Assembly (NCBI RefSeq): GCF_036898095.1 | Contig: NC_090767.1 | Coordinates: forward strand, 25,674,449 to 25,738,448 | Direction: 5' to 3' | Length of the DNA stretch: 64,000 bases | From: Palaemon carinicauda | Lineage: Eukaryota > Arthropoda > Malacostraca > Decapoda > Palaemonidae | Part shown: one piece after another, positions 1 to 9,944 of the stretch | How positions within the stretch are numbered: the first letter of the stretch is position 1 | How the letters are laid out: each line of letters begins with the position of its first letter | The notes under the pieces: generated by a model | Database searches by the model: none | Seen by the model: the letters and a program-made list of their open reading frames with translations, nothing else | What the model was told of the DNA's origin: nothing | Position numbers and translations under genes: made by a program

Positions 1-599
1 ATAAGTAAACAATTTTTTTGAAATCATATTTTAATAGGAATAGTGTTATCCAGTTTTGTCTTTTAAAAGTTAATAAAGAGATTCATATTGTGTTGACTCG
101 AAAATTAAGTCAAGGGAAAATGTGCTTTATCCAGCGAGGGATCTGACAGTACCCAATAACTTACTGATCTATTTGCTAAAAGAATATTCAAAATTCATAA
201 ATAGCTATAATGATGATTATTATGAAAGGCAACTAAATTCTTAATTATCAAACTTTATAAAAAAAAATTATGAATTTATCAACAAATCTATAAACTTTAC
301 ATAAAATGTTTGAGTCTTCTTAAATGGAGAATATTTTCCGGCGAGTAAAGGCAGTGATGTCTGTATCGTCCTGGATAACCTAAAGTAAAGAGACTCGGGT
401 TTTCCGAGAGTCCTGGGTCGGGTCAAGCCCTAAGAAATCGACTCCGTTGAGGATCCTTCCTCTTAGGTGTCTTCCGATTCAGGACTACCTCTCGGTTTGG
501 GGTTCAGAGACAGGCAGGATAGAAAGAGTATCCCTGCCACTGACGTCCCCCGGTTATCCAGCAAAACAGCAACAGGCTTTCTTTGGTCTGGTGTTGAAT

Positions 600-602
<3 letters not shown>
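1..602. other. AT-rich stretch, no gene recognised
   Basis: I see no coding region or known repeat family here. The first 340 bases are strongly AT-rich. From about 340 to 600 the composition becomes GC-richer and holds a small inverted repeat (GACTCGG / CCGAGAGTC near 390). Short open frames run into the adjacent CT tract and look incidental. Confidence 0.6.

Positions 603-646
<44 letters not shown>
603..646. repeat. (CT)n microsatellite
   Basis: An uninterrupted CT dinucleotide tract of about 22 units. It forces serine/leucine or arginine/glutamate open frames on the two strands, which are not genes. Confidence 0.97.
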
Positions 647-650
<4 letters not shown>

Positions 651-708
651 GTAAAACTTTCTTATCCTTTTCCTTCTTCTCTTCCTCTACTAATAAAGGG
701 CACGAGGT

Positions 709-725
709 GGGGGGGGGGGGGGGGG
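709..725. repeat. G homopolymer run (17 G)
   Basis: A 17-base G run. Its length is probably unreliable in an assembly. Confidence 0.9.
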
Positions 726-1366
726 TTTCCCCGTCTACAGTATGCAGCCAGACTGTTGCTATTTATTTATTATTGCATTGGACAGAGTTGAACATAACTT
801 GTCACTTAGTAATAAATCTTATATTTCACTTTGTAAACATGTGTATGAATGCACAAAGATGCTCAACTGTTATGAAAAAGTTTATTATTGAAAAAATATT
901 AGATAGTTAAAACAATTGAGCTACAATAATATTTCAGAAAAAAAAGGTAATACATTAATGAAACACGAATCCCTCTGAAGACCTTGATTCCGTGAGGCTA
1001 TTCCTGGAACTGTCTTTAGATAGTCGGAGTGGGAAAGAGGCTTCAAGAGGGAAAATAATCTAAGCTTAGTCCTGTTGTCTAATAATAATAACCATCTATG
1101 CATTTGGGTTATCAATTCAAAGTTATTACTTGATTTTGCTTAAGTCGTTTTGTGTATGAAGCAAAAGGTAGTTAGGGTCGTGGTTTCGAAACTTGCAATA
1201 AATGATTTCAAGCCAAAGCTTAGGTAACTGTCAACGCTGCCTATATAGGTCTAATCTCTTGAGGAGTTTATTAAGGGAGAAGTAATAATAATAAATGAAT
1301 AAGTAAATAAGCGAAGTGGTGTGTTATCTTCCGTACCAGAAATACAATTAAATCAGATTCTCCCCT
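726..1366. other. No feature recognised
   Basis: AT-rich sequence with short, unrelated open frames on both strands. I see no similarity to the other repeats of the window until about 1367, where homology to the head of the CR1/L2-like LINE begins. Confidence 0.6.
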
Positions 1367-1821
1367 GACTTCATACACCTGACAACACTGAGATTACCAA
1401 ACAATTCTTCTTCAGCCAAGGGGTTAAATACTGCAATGTAATTGTTCAGTGGCTACTTTCCTCTTGGTAGGGGTAGAAGAGACTCTTTAGCTATGGTAAG
1501 CAGCTCTTCTAGGAGAAGGACACCTCCAAAATCAAACCATTGTTCTCTATTCTTGGGTAGTGCCATAGCCTCTGTACCATGGTCCTTCCCCTGTCTTGGG
1601 GTTAGAGTTCTCTTGCTTGAGGGTACACTCGGCACACTGTTCTATCTAGTTTCTCTTCCTCTTGTTTGTTAAAGTTTTTATACCTTATATAGGAAATATT
1701 TATTTCAATGTTATTACTATTCTTACTTTTCATGTTTCCTTTCCTCACTGGGCTATTTTCCCTGTTGGGGCCCCTGGGCTTATAGCATCCTGCTTTTCCA
1801 ACTAGGGCTGTAGCTTAGCAT

Positions 1822-1863
<42 letters not shown>
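1367..1863 (+). mobile_element. Short non-autonomous element made of LINE head plus LINE tail, (TAA)n-ended
   Basis: About 490 bp whose first ~300 bp (from CATACACCTGACAACA to the 'CTTCCTCTTG' segment near 1660) match, on the opposite strand, the 5' head of the LINE at about 9200-8900. Its last ~120 bp (TTTCCTTTCCTCACTGG to the TAA tail) match the LINE 3' end at about 2790-2671. Everything between, including all coding sequence, is absent. It ends in roughly 13 TAA units, the same tail as the large LINE. This is the structure expected of a SINE-like internal-deletion derivative mobilised by the LINE. A separately evolved SINE sharing both ends is the alternative. No protein is encoded. Confidence 0.75.
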
Positions 1864-1865
<2 letters not shown>

Positions 1866-1895
1866 TAATAATAACAATAATAATAATATATATAT

Positions 1896-1933
<38 letters not shown>

Positions 1934-2113
1934 CATATATACATATTTATATAGGCTATATATACATATATATGCTAATTATATATATATATATATATAT
2001 ATATTAGTATGTGTGACATCATCCTGATAATAATGTCAGGCAATCTATTAATTGACATTATATATATATATATATATATATACATATATAAGTGCACACA
2101 CACATATATATAA

Positions 2114-2145
<32 letters not shown>

Positions 2146-2275
2146 GTATATAGTATATATATATATATATACATACATTTATGTAAGTGCATACACACAT
2201 AATATATTATATATATATATATATATAAATACTATAAATATATATATATATATATATATCAAGTGCACACACACC

Positions 2276-2318
<43 letters not shown>

Positions 2319-2335
2319 ATATATACATATATAAT
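1864..2335. repeat. (TA)n / TAA-rich low-complexity block
   Basis: Alternating TA tracts with scattered ACACAC interruptions and one short unique island at 2007-2060. It follows directly on the TAA tail of the preceding element. Long tyrosine/isoleucine open frames here are artefacts of the repeat. Confidence 0.95.
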
Positions 2336-2670
2336 CATAAAGAGTCGACTCTGTCGAGAATTAGAAAAGATTAGAACCACTAGATTACATGCTCTCATTT
2401 CATGTAGGCTTCCATCCCAATGCGCACATACTGACAAATAGCCCAACAAAAGTTTCTTTCCAATATAGGTATTTTCAAATTTATCTCTAATTATGAGAGC
2501 AAAGGTAAAGTTGCTCAAAATAAACTTGCAGGGATGATGTTTGTGACCTGTGCAAAGAAAGTAATACAGAACATTTTGGAACAGGAAGAGAACTTCAGAG
2601 GACGGCCAGGAATCAAGGATACGGTTGGCAAAGCAAAGCAGGTTGTCATAACTAATTTCATCACAAACCG
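2336..2670. other. Unassigned sequence flanking the LINE 3' end
   Basis: Unique-looking sequence just outside the 3' tail of the minus-strand LINE. A minus-strand open frame of about 100 residues covers it before entering the TA repeat. It has no motif I recognise, so I do not call a gene. Confidence 0.5.
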
Positions 2671-2916
2671 AATTATTATTATTATTATTACTATCCAAGC
2701 TACAACCCTAGTTGGAAAAGCAAGATGCTATAAGCCCATGGGCTCCAACAGGGAAAAATAGCCAGTGAGGAAAGGAAATAAGGTAATAAATAAATGAAGA
2801 GAACAAATTAACAATAAATCATTCTAAAATAAGTAAAAACGTCAAAACAGACATGTCATATATAAACTATTAACAACATAAAAAACAAATATGTCATAAA
2901 TAAACTAAAAAAAGAC

Positions 2917-3652
2917 TCATGTCCGCCTGGTCAACAAAAAAGCATTTGCTCCAACTTTGAACTTTTGAAGTTCTACTGATTCAACCACCCGATTAGGAAG
3001 ATCATTCCACAACTTGGTCACAGCTGGAATAAAACTTCTAGAGTACTGCGTAGTATTGAGCCTCGTGATGGAGAAGGCCTGGCTATTAGAATTAACGGCC
3101 TGCCTAGTATTACGAACAGGATAGAATTGTCCAGGGAGATCTGAATGTAAAGAATGGTCAGAGTTATGAAAAATCTTATGCAACATGCATAATGAACTAA
3201 TTGAACGACGGTGCCAGAGATTAATATCTAGATCAGGAATAAGAAATTTAATAGACCGTAAGTTTCTGTCCAACAAATTAAGATGAGAATCAGCAGCTGA
3301 AGACCAGACAGGAGAACAATACTCAAAACAAGGTAGAATGAAAGAATTAAAACACTTCTTCAGAATAGATTGATCACCGAAAATCTTGAAAGACTTTCTC
3401 AATAAGCCTATTTTTTTTGCAATTGAAGAAGACACAGACCTTATGTGTTTCTCAAAAGTAAATTTACTGTCGAGAATCACACCTAAAATTTTGAAAGAGT
3501 CATACATATTTAAAGAAACATTATCAATACTGAGATCCGGATGTTGAGGAGCCACCGTCCTTGACCTACTTACAATCATACTTTGAGTTTTGTTAGGATT
3601 CAACTTCATACCCCATAATTTGCACCATGCACTAATTCTAGCTAAATCTCTA
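2917..3652 (-). pseudogene. LINE A reverse transcriptase, C-terminal part (beyond the piggyBac insertion)
   Basis: The minus-strand frame continues the RT of 6462-7642 on the other side of the transposon. It opens with NRDLARISAWCKLWGMKLNP, the segment that normally follows the YADD palm motif, then SMIVSRSR, FKILGVILDSKFTFEKHI (the thumb region typical of Jockey-group LINEs) and PCFEYCSPVW. It ends with LWNDLPNRVVESVE and a short tail, and no RNase H domain follows. The conserved C-terminal pattern 'AVTKLWNDLP' is common to this LINE group. The stop lies at 2917. The apparent extra N-terminal residues read from 3807 belong to the inserted DNA transposon and are not part of this protein. Confidence 0.88.
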
Positions 3653-3656
3653 TTAA

Positions 3657-6461
3657 CCCTGGATAGGTACGGTGGGTCGTTTGCGACCCCGAGCGTCAAA
3701 AAAAAACAGGTTTTTCTCACGTGACTCACCCCTGTGACTGAATTTGTGGGTGATCGACCTGCAGGAGGTGTCTCCCCTACACGCTCTAGTAGTGTCCAGA
3801 TGTGCATTGCTGTAGCTGTACTCCTTCCCCGATTTCTGAGACGCGTCGGGGTCGTTCGCGTCCGAGTTTACCCTTCTGAGGTAGTTTGCATAATTATCAA
3901 AGTTATTACGTATTATGAAATTGTCGTAGAATGGTGCAACTTGTATAGGTTATCAGTTGTGGAAAGTCTTGGTGGATTGTTTGGCTACCATGTGCATGTT
4001 TTTTTTTTTAGTTAAAATGTCGTTCATCACCACGAGGACCATTTTACCGCGAGTGCCCCTTTTTCATTTTTTTTCATTTTTTTGCCAAGTCATTTTTCCG
4101 TAAGATATTGCCAAATAGTGTCGTAAAACTTTTGCTTGTTTAGTGTTGGAAAGTGTGTCTAGATGATCTGGCTACCCATGCATGACTTTGTTTTTGTCAG
4201 ATACGACGTAGTTATTGGTATATTGGGTATTTAACTGCGGTTACCAATTTCTGTTTTTTTTTCAATATTTGTAAAAATTACTACGTAGTAAGGAATTGCC
4301 GTATATTATTCATTTTTTTTTCATGTTTATGTGTTAGAAAGTGTGCCTTGATGGTTGGGCTAACACGTGCATGTCTTTTTTTTTATCTGAGATGTCGTAT
4401 ATTAGAATGTCGGGCATTTTACCGCGAGTGTCCCTTTTTAATTTTTTTTAATTTTTTTGCCAAGTCATTTTTCCGTAAGATATTGCGAAAGTGTCGTAAA
4501 ACTTTTGCTTTTTTAATGTTGGAAAGTGTGTCTAGATGATCTGGCTACCCATGCGTGATTTTGTTTTTGTCAGATACGACGTAGTTATTGGTATATTGGG
4601 TATTTAACTGCGGTTGCCAATTTCTGTTTTTTTTTTCAATATTTGTAAAAATTTACTACGTAGTAAGGAATTGCCGTATATTATTGATTTTTTTTTCATG
4701 TTTATGTGTTAGAAAGTGTGCCTTGATGGTTGGGCTAACACGTGCATGTCTTTTTTTTTTATCTGAGATGCCGTATATTAGAATGTTGGGCATTTTTCCG
4801 CGAGTGCCCCTTTTTATTTGTTTTGCATTTTTTTGCTTAGTCATGTTACCGTAAGGAATTGGCAAGTAGTGTCGCAAAACTTATATTTTTATAGTGTTGG
4901 AAAGTGTTTCTAGATGATCTGGCTACCCATGCCTATTTTTTTTTTAGCCAGATATGGCGTATATATAAGTATGTGTTCGATTTTCCTGTGATTGCCATTT
5001 TTTCGTTTTTTCCCATTTCTTTCAAAATTACTACGTACTAAGGAACTATCACAGAGTAATATTTCATTTATATGTTTATTTGTCGGAAAATATGCCTTGA
5101 TGGTTTGCCTAGCACGTGGCTGAAATTTTTTTTTTCTGAAATGCCGTATATTAGAATGGCCATTTTTCCACGAGTGCCCCTTTTTATTTGTTTTGCATTT
5201 TTTTGCTTAGTCATGTTACCGTAAGGAATTGGCAAGTAGTGTCGCAAAACTTATATTTTTATAGTGTTGGAAAGTGTTTCTAGATGATCTGGCTACCCAT
5301 GCCTATCTTTTTTTTAGCCAGATATGGCGTATATATAGGTATGTGTTCGATTTTCCGGTGATTGCCATTTTTTCGTTTTTTCCCAATTCTTTCAAAATTA
5401 CTACGTACTAAGGAACTATCACAGAGTAATGATTCCTCTAGATGTTTATTTGTCGGAAAATTTTGTTTACTTTTTTTTTTATTGAATATCATCAAATTTT
5501 TTAGCTAAAATATTGTTTTACATTTTTTTTTTTCGATTTTATTTCCCTTCAAAAAAAATTTTTTGGGTCAGAATTTTAATTTTATAGTCGTAAAATAATC
5601 GACAATTATCCAGCAACCCACCATACAATTTTTATGCATATCCAATAATAATTAGATTAGTAAATAACACCTTGAAATTGACATACCCTTCCTACATTTC
5701 ATGTGGCAGATTAGGGAGTCTGAGTCAGTGTGGTTGGCGGCCATTTTGTGGACATATCCGAAGCGTAAGCTGCCCTATCTATATATATTCTTGTTCCCTA
5801 TAGAATTTGTGATATTTTGGTATATTTTTACCTGCATAAATATCATATTATATATTAAATATATGTATTTTTTTACGAAATTTCCAAGTACTCAAAAAAT
5901 TACCTTTAGACATGGCCCCTGATATAAATGTAATTTACAAAATAATGAAGATTTTTTTACATATTTCTATTTTAGGATAACATATGTTTATTCCCTAAAA
6001 AAATTAGCCACTTCCTATTTCATTTGGGTACCCAAAAAAATTCATGAAATTTGGCCATTTATTTTTGGCCAAAAAAAGTTACCCTTTTTTTCTCATTTCA
6101 GATCTTCACCTCCATGGGTCTGACTTCATCCAAAATACATCAAGATGTGTCCTAAACATTCAAGAATCAATTCCTAAAAGGATTTGTGTATATATGTATA
6201 AACTTTTTTTTTATGAATTTTTATGTCAGGTCTTTTTTTTTTTTACTTAATTTTTTAAAATATTTATAATAAATAGTTTTTCTGCAGATGAGTAGTATTT
6301 ATATTTACAGTTGTTTTAAGCATTCATTGAAGTTTTTTTTGGCAAAAGAAAAAAGGAGGTTACTGCAAAAACTGATTTTTTAAGAATTTTTTTTGGCGTC
6401 GGGGTCGTTCGCGTCCGAGTATACCCTTAAAGGGGTGTCCGAGGACCGTACCTATCCAGGG
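3657..6461 (+). mobile_element. Non-autonomous piggyBac-type DNA transposon in the RT gene of LINE A
   Basis: The element is flanked by TTAA at 3653-3656 and 6462-6465, the target duplication specific to piggyBac transposases. It has a 17-bp perfect terminal inverted repeat beginning CCC: CCCTGGATAGGTACGGT at 3657-3673 and its reverse complement at 6445-6461. GC-rich subterminal motifs related to CGTTCGCGTCCGAGT occur near both ends (about 3678, 3857 and 6407). The 2805-bp interior encodes no transposase that I can see; it is poly-T-rich and carries a tandem repeat. The element must therefore have been moved by a related piggyBac transposase supplied in trans. Orientation is arbitrary. Confidence 0.92.
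4040..5470. repeat. Tandem repeat of about 375 bp inside the piggyBac element (nearly 4 units)
   Basis: The phrase CATTTTnCCGCGAGTG(C)CCC recurs at 4040, 4415, 4791 and 5161, spacings of 375, 376 and 370 bases. Each is followed by the same series of motifs: GTTGGAAAGTGT, TAGATGATCTGGCTACCC, TACTACGTA and GTGTGCCTTGATGG. Units diverge by substitutions and T-run length changes. No reading frame is preserved across units. Confidence 0.9.
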
Positions 6462-6465
6462 TTAA

Positions 6466-7642
6466 GGGATTCACCAACCCTAGATCTACATTCAGGGGAT
6501 GGAATTGATGCAAAGAGAGTAGCATCATCTGCATATGCAACAAGCTTGTTTTCTAGGCCAAACCACATGTCATGTGTATATAGTATGAGAAGTAATGGGC
6601 CAAGAACACTACCCTGTGGAACACCGGATATCACATTCCTATAATCACTATGGTGCCCATCAACAACAACTCTTTGAGATCTATTACTTAAAAAATCAAT
6701 AATAATGCTAAGAAACGACCCACCCACTCCCAACTGTTTCAGTTTGAAAACAAGGGCCTCATGATTAACACGGTCAAAGGCAGCACTGAAATCAAGGCCA
6801 ATCATACGAACCTCCCGACCACAATCAAGGGATTTCTGTACAGCATTGGAGATTGTAATAAGGGCATCACATGCTCCAAGGCCTTTACGAAAACCAAATT
6901 GCAAACTAGGGAAGAGATGATTACCTTCAGCAAACCTATTAAGACGTTTTGCCATAAGACGTTCAAAAACTTTAGATAATATGGGAGTTATGGAAATTGG
7001 GCGGTAATCAGTGGGACTTGAGCTACCACAAACACTTTTACATAGAGGAGTAACATTACCAATTCTCCAACTAGTGCTAAAAGCTCCTCTTCTTGCTAAC
7101 TTGCGCAAAATAACAGATAACTTTGGAGCTAAGAAATCTGCTGTCTTTATAAAAAACAAAGGAAAAATACCATTTGGGTCTACACCTCCATAAGCATCAA
7201 GCTCCACCAACAGAGCTTTAATCTCACGAGATCGAAAAGCCACACTAGTTAGTTTAGCCTCAGGAAAACAGGAAGGAGGAAGTTCAAGTTTTTCATTACT
7301 CTGTTTACTGTCAAAAACATCAGCCAAAAGGGTGGCCTTTTCCTTTGGACAGTGAGTGACTGATCCATCTGGTTTAAGTAAAGGAGGAACTGTTGCATCT
7401 ACACCAAAGAGTGCAGATTTAAGGGTAGACCACCATTTATGTTCCTGAGTTGTACCAGAAAGTGTTTCTTTTATGGTTAAATTGTACTCCTTTTCAGTCG
7501 AGGCATAAACTCTCTGAGCAATAGCTCGAAGCTGAGTATAGTTGTTCCAGGTCAAATCTGATCTATTACCCTTCCAAAGATGATAGGCCTCCTGTTTCTC
7601 CAAATAAGCACGTCTACAATCATCATTGAACCACGGTTTGTC
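6466..7642 (-). pseudogene. LINE A reverse transcriptase, fingers and palm
   Basis: Minus-strand frame directly continuing the endonuclease ORF after a single TAG at 7643-7645; the residues after the stop, DKPWFNDDC, are the usual linker between endonuclease and RT in Jockey-group LINEs. RT motifs in order: ITPILSKVFERLMAKRL, FGFRKGLGACDALI, LDFSAAFDRVNHEAL (first catalytic Asp), GVPQGSVLGPLLLILY and the palm motif AYADDATLF. The coding frame runs into the piggyBac insertion at the TTAA site, and the same frame resumes at 3652. Apart from the stop and the insertion the RT looks intact, so this copy was probably disabled recently. Confidence 0.92.
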
Positions 7643-8674
7643 CTACACTCGGTACCTTAGCACACGAGAAGGGATACGCCTAGCAATTATGTTGACTAGA
7701 TTCTCATTCAAAGGGACAACAGGATCTACACTATTATATAATTGTGACCAATTCAAGCACAAAAGATCATGTAAAATCCCATTCCAGTCTGCTTGGGATT
7801 TCATATAAATTTTACAAGAATATGATATATCAGGGACAGGCTGCTCAGTCTTCACTAATAATGAAATCAAGGCATGATCAGATGTCCCGACTGGAGAACC
7901 AACCTTACTAGTTATAACGCCAGGGGAGTCAGTGTATACGAGGTCCAAGCAATTACCAGACCTGTGAGTAGCTTCATTTATGATTTGCTCACAGCCTGAT
8001 TCAGAGGCAAAGTCTAAAGCTCTTAAGCCATGGCGATCGGTAGGAGAGATAGAACTTAACCACTCCCTCTGGTGAGCATTAAAATCACCAACAAAGACAA
8101 AAGAAGCCTTTCTATCATCTTCTTGTATCTTAGCCATAATGGTAAGAAGACAATCGAAGATATAATCATCCATGTCTGGATTCCGGTAGATCGAACACAA
8201 ATAAAAGTTGTTATGCCTGCCACAAACTTTTATTACCTGAATCTCATGACATCCACATTGATAGCAGGACTTATGAGAAGCAGGGTACTCGGTCCTAATA
8301 TACACCGCCATTCCCCTGGCCCTAGGGATGGCATCACGTTTCAACATTATTGGCTTCTTAAAACCAGTTATAAGGAGTTCAGATGAGTGCCTCATATTAG
8401 AAACCAAAGTTTCTGAGCACAAAAGAATATCATACTGTCTGGACGCAACTGTAAGGTCTTGGATATTTGCATGAAGACCACGAATATTGCAATACAGAAG
8501 ACGACATTGACGAAATCTAGGACGTACTGGTCCTGGATTTCGCTCAATGTCTCCAGACAGCATAAGAATAAATAGAAATAAAAAAGAGACATCATACTTA
8601 AAAACTAGATTAACAAGAATTATAACAAAAACAATACGTACAGAATTATAAACAAAGTGATTGATGATACCCAT
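7643..8674 (-). CDS. LINE A N-terminal ORF: hydrophobic leader, 2A-like peptide and APE-type endonuclease
   Basis: 343 codons from an ATG at 8674 to a TAG at 7643-7645. Residues about 10-40 are strongly hydrophobic. They are followed by LSGDIERNPGP (residues 39-49), which matches the 2A ribosome-skipping consensus D(V/I)ExNPGP. The APE-like endonuclease follows: LLYCNIRGLHAN with its Asn, CSETLVSN with the catalytic Glu, GDFNAHQREW, and the C-terminal motif GTSDHALI. The domain nicks the target DNA to prime reverse transcription. In an intact element this would be one long protein with the RT. 2A-like sequences at this position are known from some other APE-type LINEs. That ribosome skipping occurs here is inference from the motif. 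Confidence 0.9.
   Translation of the reverse strand: MGIINHFVYNSVRIVFVIILVNLVFKYDVSFLFLFILMLSGDIERNPGPVRPRFRQCRLLYCNIRGLHANIQDLTVASRQYDILLCSETLVSNMRHSSELLITGFKKPIMLKRDAIPRARGMAVYIRTEYPASHKSCYQCGCHEIQVIKVCGRHNNFYLCSIYRNPDMDDYIFDCLLTIMAKIQEDDRKASFVFVGDFNAHQREWLSSISPTDRHGLRALDFASESGCEQIINEATHRSGNCLDLVYTDSPGVITSKVGSPVGTSDHALISLLVKTEQPVPDISYSCKIYMKSQADWNGILHDLLCLNWSQLYNSVDPVVPLNENLVNIIARRIPSRVLRYRV
8528..8554 (-). promoter_or_regulatory. 2A-like translational recoding motif (GDIERNPGP)
   Basis: Nine codons encoding GDIERNPGP, residues 41-49 of the LINE A ORF. All invariant 2A positions (D, E, N, P, G, P) are present. In 2A peptides the ribosome fails to form the Gly-Pro bond, releasing the upstream peptide while continuing downstream. 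Here that would detach a ~48-residue hydrophobic leader from the endonuclease. Confidence 0.8.
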
Positions 8675-9400
8675 AGACTATAGTAAAAAGTCGGAAAAAC
8701 TGGTCAACATGGAGGAGCCGATACACCATGCAAGGCTAAATACCCTCCAGGATAGCCACTTCAACTGAAGGGAGGACAGTAAGGATGGTTTTGAGAAGAA
8801 AAATAATCAGAAAAAGGAAAAGACAACCTCTTGATAAACCACCAGGCATCCATGGCCCTTCTATTAAGCCTGCCCAACACACCATTTCAAAAAAACAAGA
8901 GGAAGAAAAAAAAAATAAGATAGAATAGTGTGCCTGAGTGTACCCTCAAGCAAGAGAACTCCAATCCAAGACAGTGGAAGATCATGGTACAGAGGCTATG
9001 GCACTACCCAAGACTAGAGAACAGTGGTTTAATTTTGGAGTGTCCTTCTCCTAGAAGAGCTGCTTACCATAGCTAAAGAGTCTCTTCTACCCTTACTAAG
9101 AGGAAAGTACACTGAACAAATTGCAGTACAGTAATTAACCCCTTGGGTGAAGAAGTGTTAAGTATCTCATTGTTGTCAGGTGTATGAGGAAAGACGAGAA
9201 TATGTAAAGAATAGGCCAAACTATTCTGTGTAAGTGTAGGCAATGAAAAAATATGCCGTGACCAGAGAGAGGAATCCAATGCAATAGTGTCTGGCCAGTC
9301 AAAGGATCCAATACCTCTCTAGTGGTAGTATCTCAACGGGCGGCTGGTGCCCTGGCCAACCAACCTTGCGTTTGATTCTTCTACTATAAACCCCTTACTT
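8675..9400 (-). other. LINE A 5' region, no ORF1 seen
   Basis: About 700 bases upstream of the endonuclease ORF on the minus strand. The distal ~300 bases are the head shared with the element at 1367-1863; the proximal ~230 bases (8675-8905) are not shared. A segment reading GGTTGGCCAGGGCACCAGCC near 9350 on the minus strand hints at an ancestral tRNA-like or SINE head, but A and B boxes are not convincing. No separate ORF1 is evident. Confidence 0.55.
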
Positions 9401-9449
9401 GTAGAGACGATTATCAGCTTAAATATAAAGACAATATTGACGCCCTAAC

Positions 9450-9455
<6 letters not shown>

Positions 9456-9540
<85 letters not shown>
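9456..9540. repeat. (GT)n microsatellite
   Basis: About 42 GT units with two T interruptions. Confidence 0.97.
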
Positions 9541-9541
<1 letters not shown>

Positions 9542-9639
9542 CCAGGAACACTTTGTCCAATGAGACAAGTTTACTCTTCAATCCCAATAGCATTCCATAA
9601 GTCCTGATGTTAAGCTCATTTAGCGGGAAGATATCGAGA

Positions 9640-9800
9640 TGTGATTGGTTGTTCGTTAATGACGTCATGGTCTGTAGCGATCGTTATTGGTTGTTTAATA
9701 ATGACGTCATGATCTGTAGCGATCGTTATTGGTTGTTTAATAATGACGTCATGGTCTGTAGCCATCTTTATTGGTTGTGGAATAATGACGTCATTAACCA
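9640..9800. repeat. 42-bp tandem array of TGACGTCA plus inverted CCAAT motifs
   Basis: Perfect 8-bp palindromes TGACGTCA start at 9660, 9702, 9744 and 9786, an exact 42-base period. Each is preceded by ATTGGTTG, an inverted CCAAT box, and followed by a (G/A)TCTGTAGC segment. TGACGTCA is the CREB/ATF consensus and ATTGG the NF-Y consensus. Whether they bind anything here is not shown; the array may simply be a minisatellite. Confidence 0.85.
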
Positions 9801-9944
9801 TAGCATTCGTTGTATTTACTTAGAGGCAAAATGGAGAAGGATCTATGTACTGTATTGAAAGTGTAATAACATTTTGAATTAAAGAAAGTATGAAGAAACA
9901 AAAATAATTCAAATACCATGTTTTTACGTATTTGGGATTACAAA

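Larger units (their letters stand above)
2671..9400 (-). mobile_element. CR1/L2-like non-LTR retrotransposon (LINE A), interrupted by a piggyBac element
   Basis: Reading on the minus strand: a 5' head from about 9400, an endonuclease/reverse transcriptase ORF from 8674 to 2917, a short 3' UTR and an (ATT/TAA)n tail at 2691-2672. There is no RNase H domain after the RT, which fits the Jockey superfamily (CR1/L2 side) rather than the I superfamily. The element is complete apart from one in-frame TAG (7643-7645) and the 2.8-kb insertion at 3657-6461. The 5' limit is approximate: sequence shared with the short element at 1367-1863 stops near 9200, and I extend to about 9400 only by eye. LINEs of this kind insert by target-primed reverse transcription; I did not find a target duplication. 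Confidence 0.85.

Noticed and set aside
467..910. 147-residue open frame through the CT tract
   Set aside because: Its length comes from the CT repeat and a G run; flanking residues match nothing recognisable.
2207..2698. 163-residue minus-strand open frame
   Set aside because: About a third is TA repeat translation and the remainder has no recognisable motif; it sits just outside the LINE tail. No support for a gene.
3734..4015. 93-residue open frame at the left end of the piggyBac element as a transposase fragment
   Set aside because: It contains none of the piggyBac DDD motifs and is composed of terminal and low-complexity sequence.
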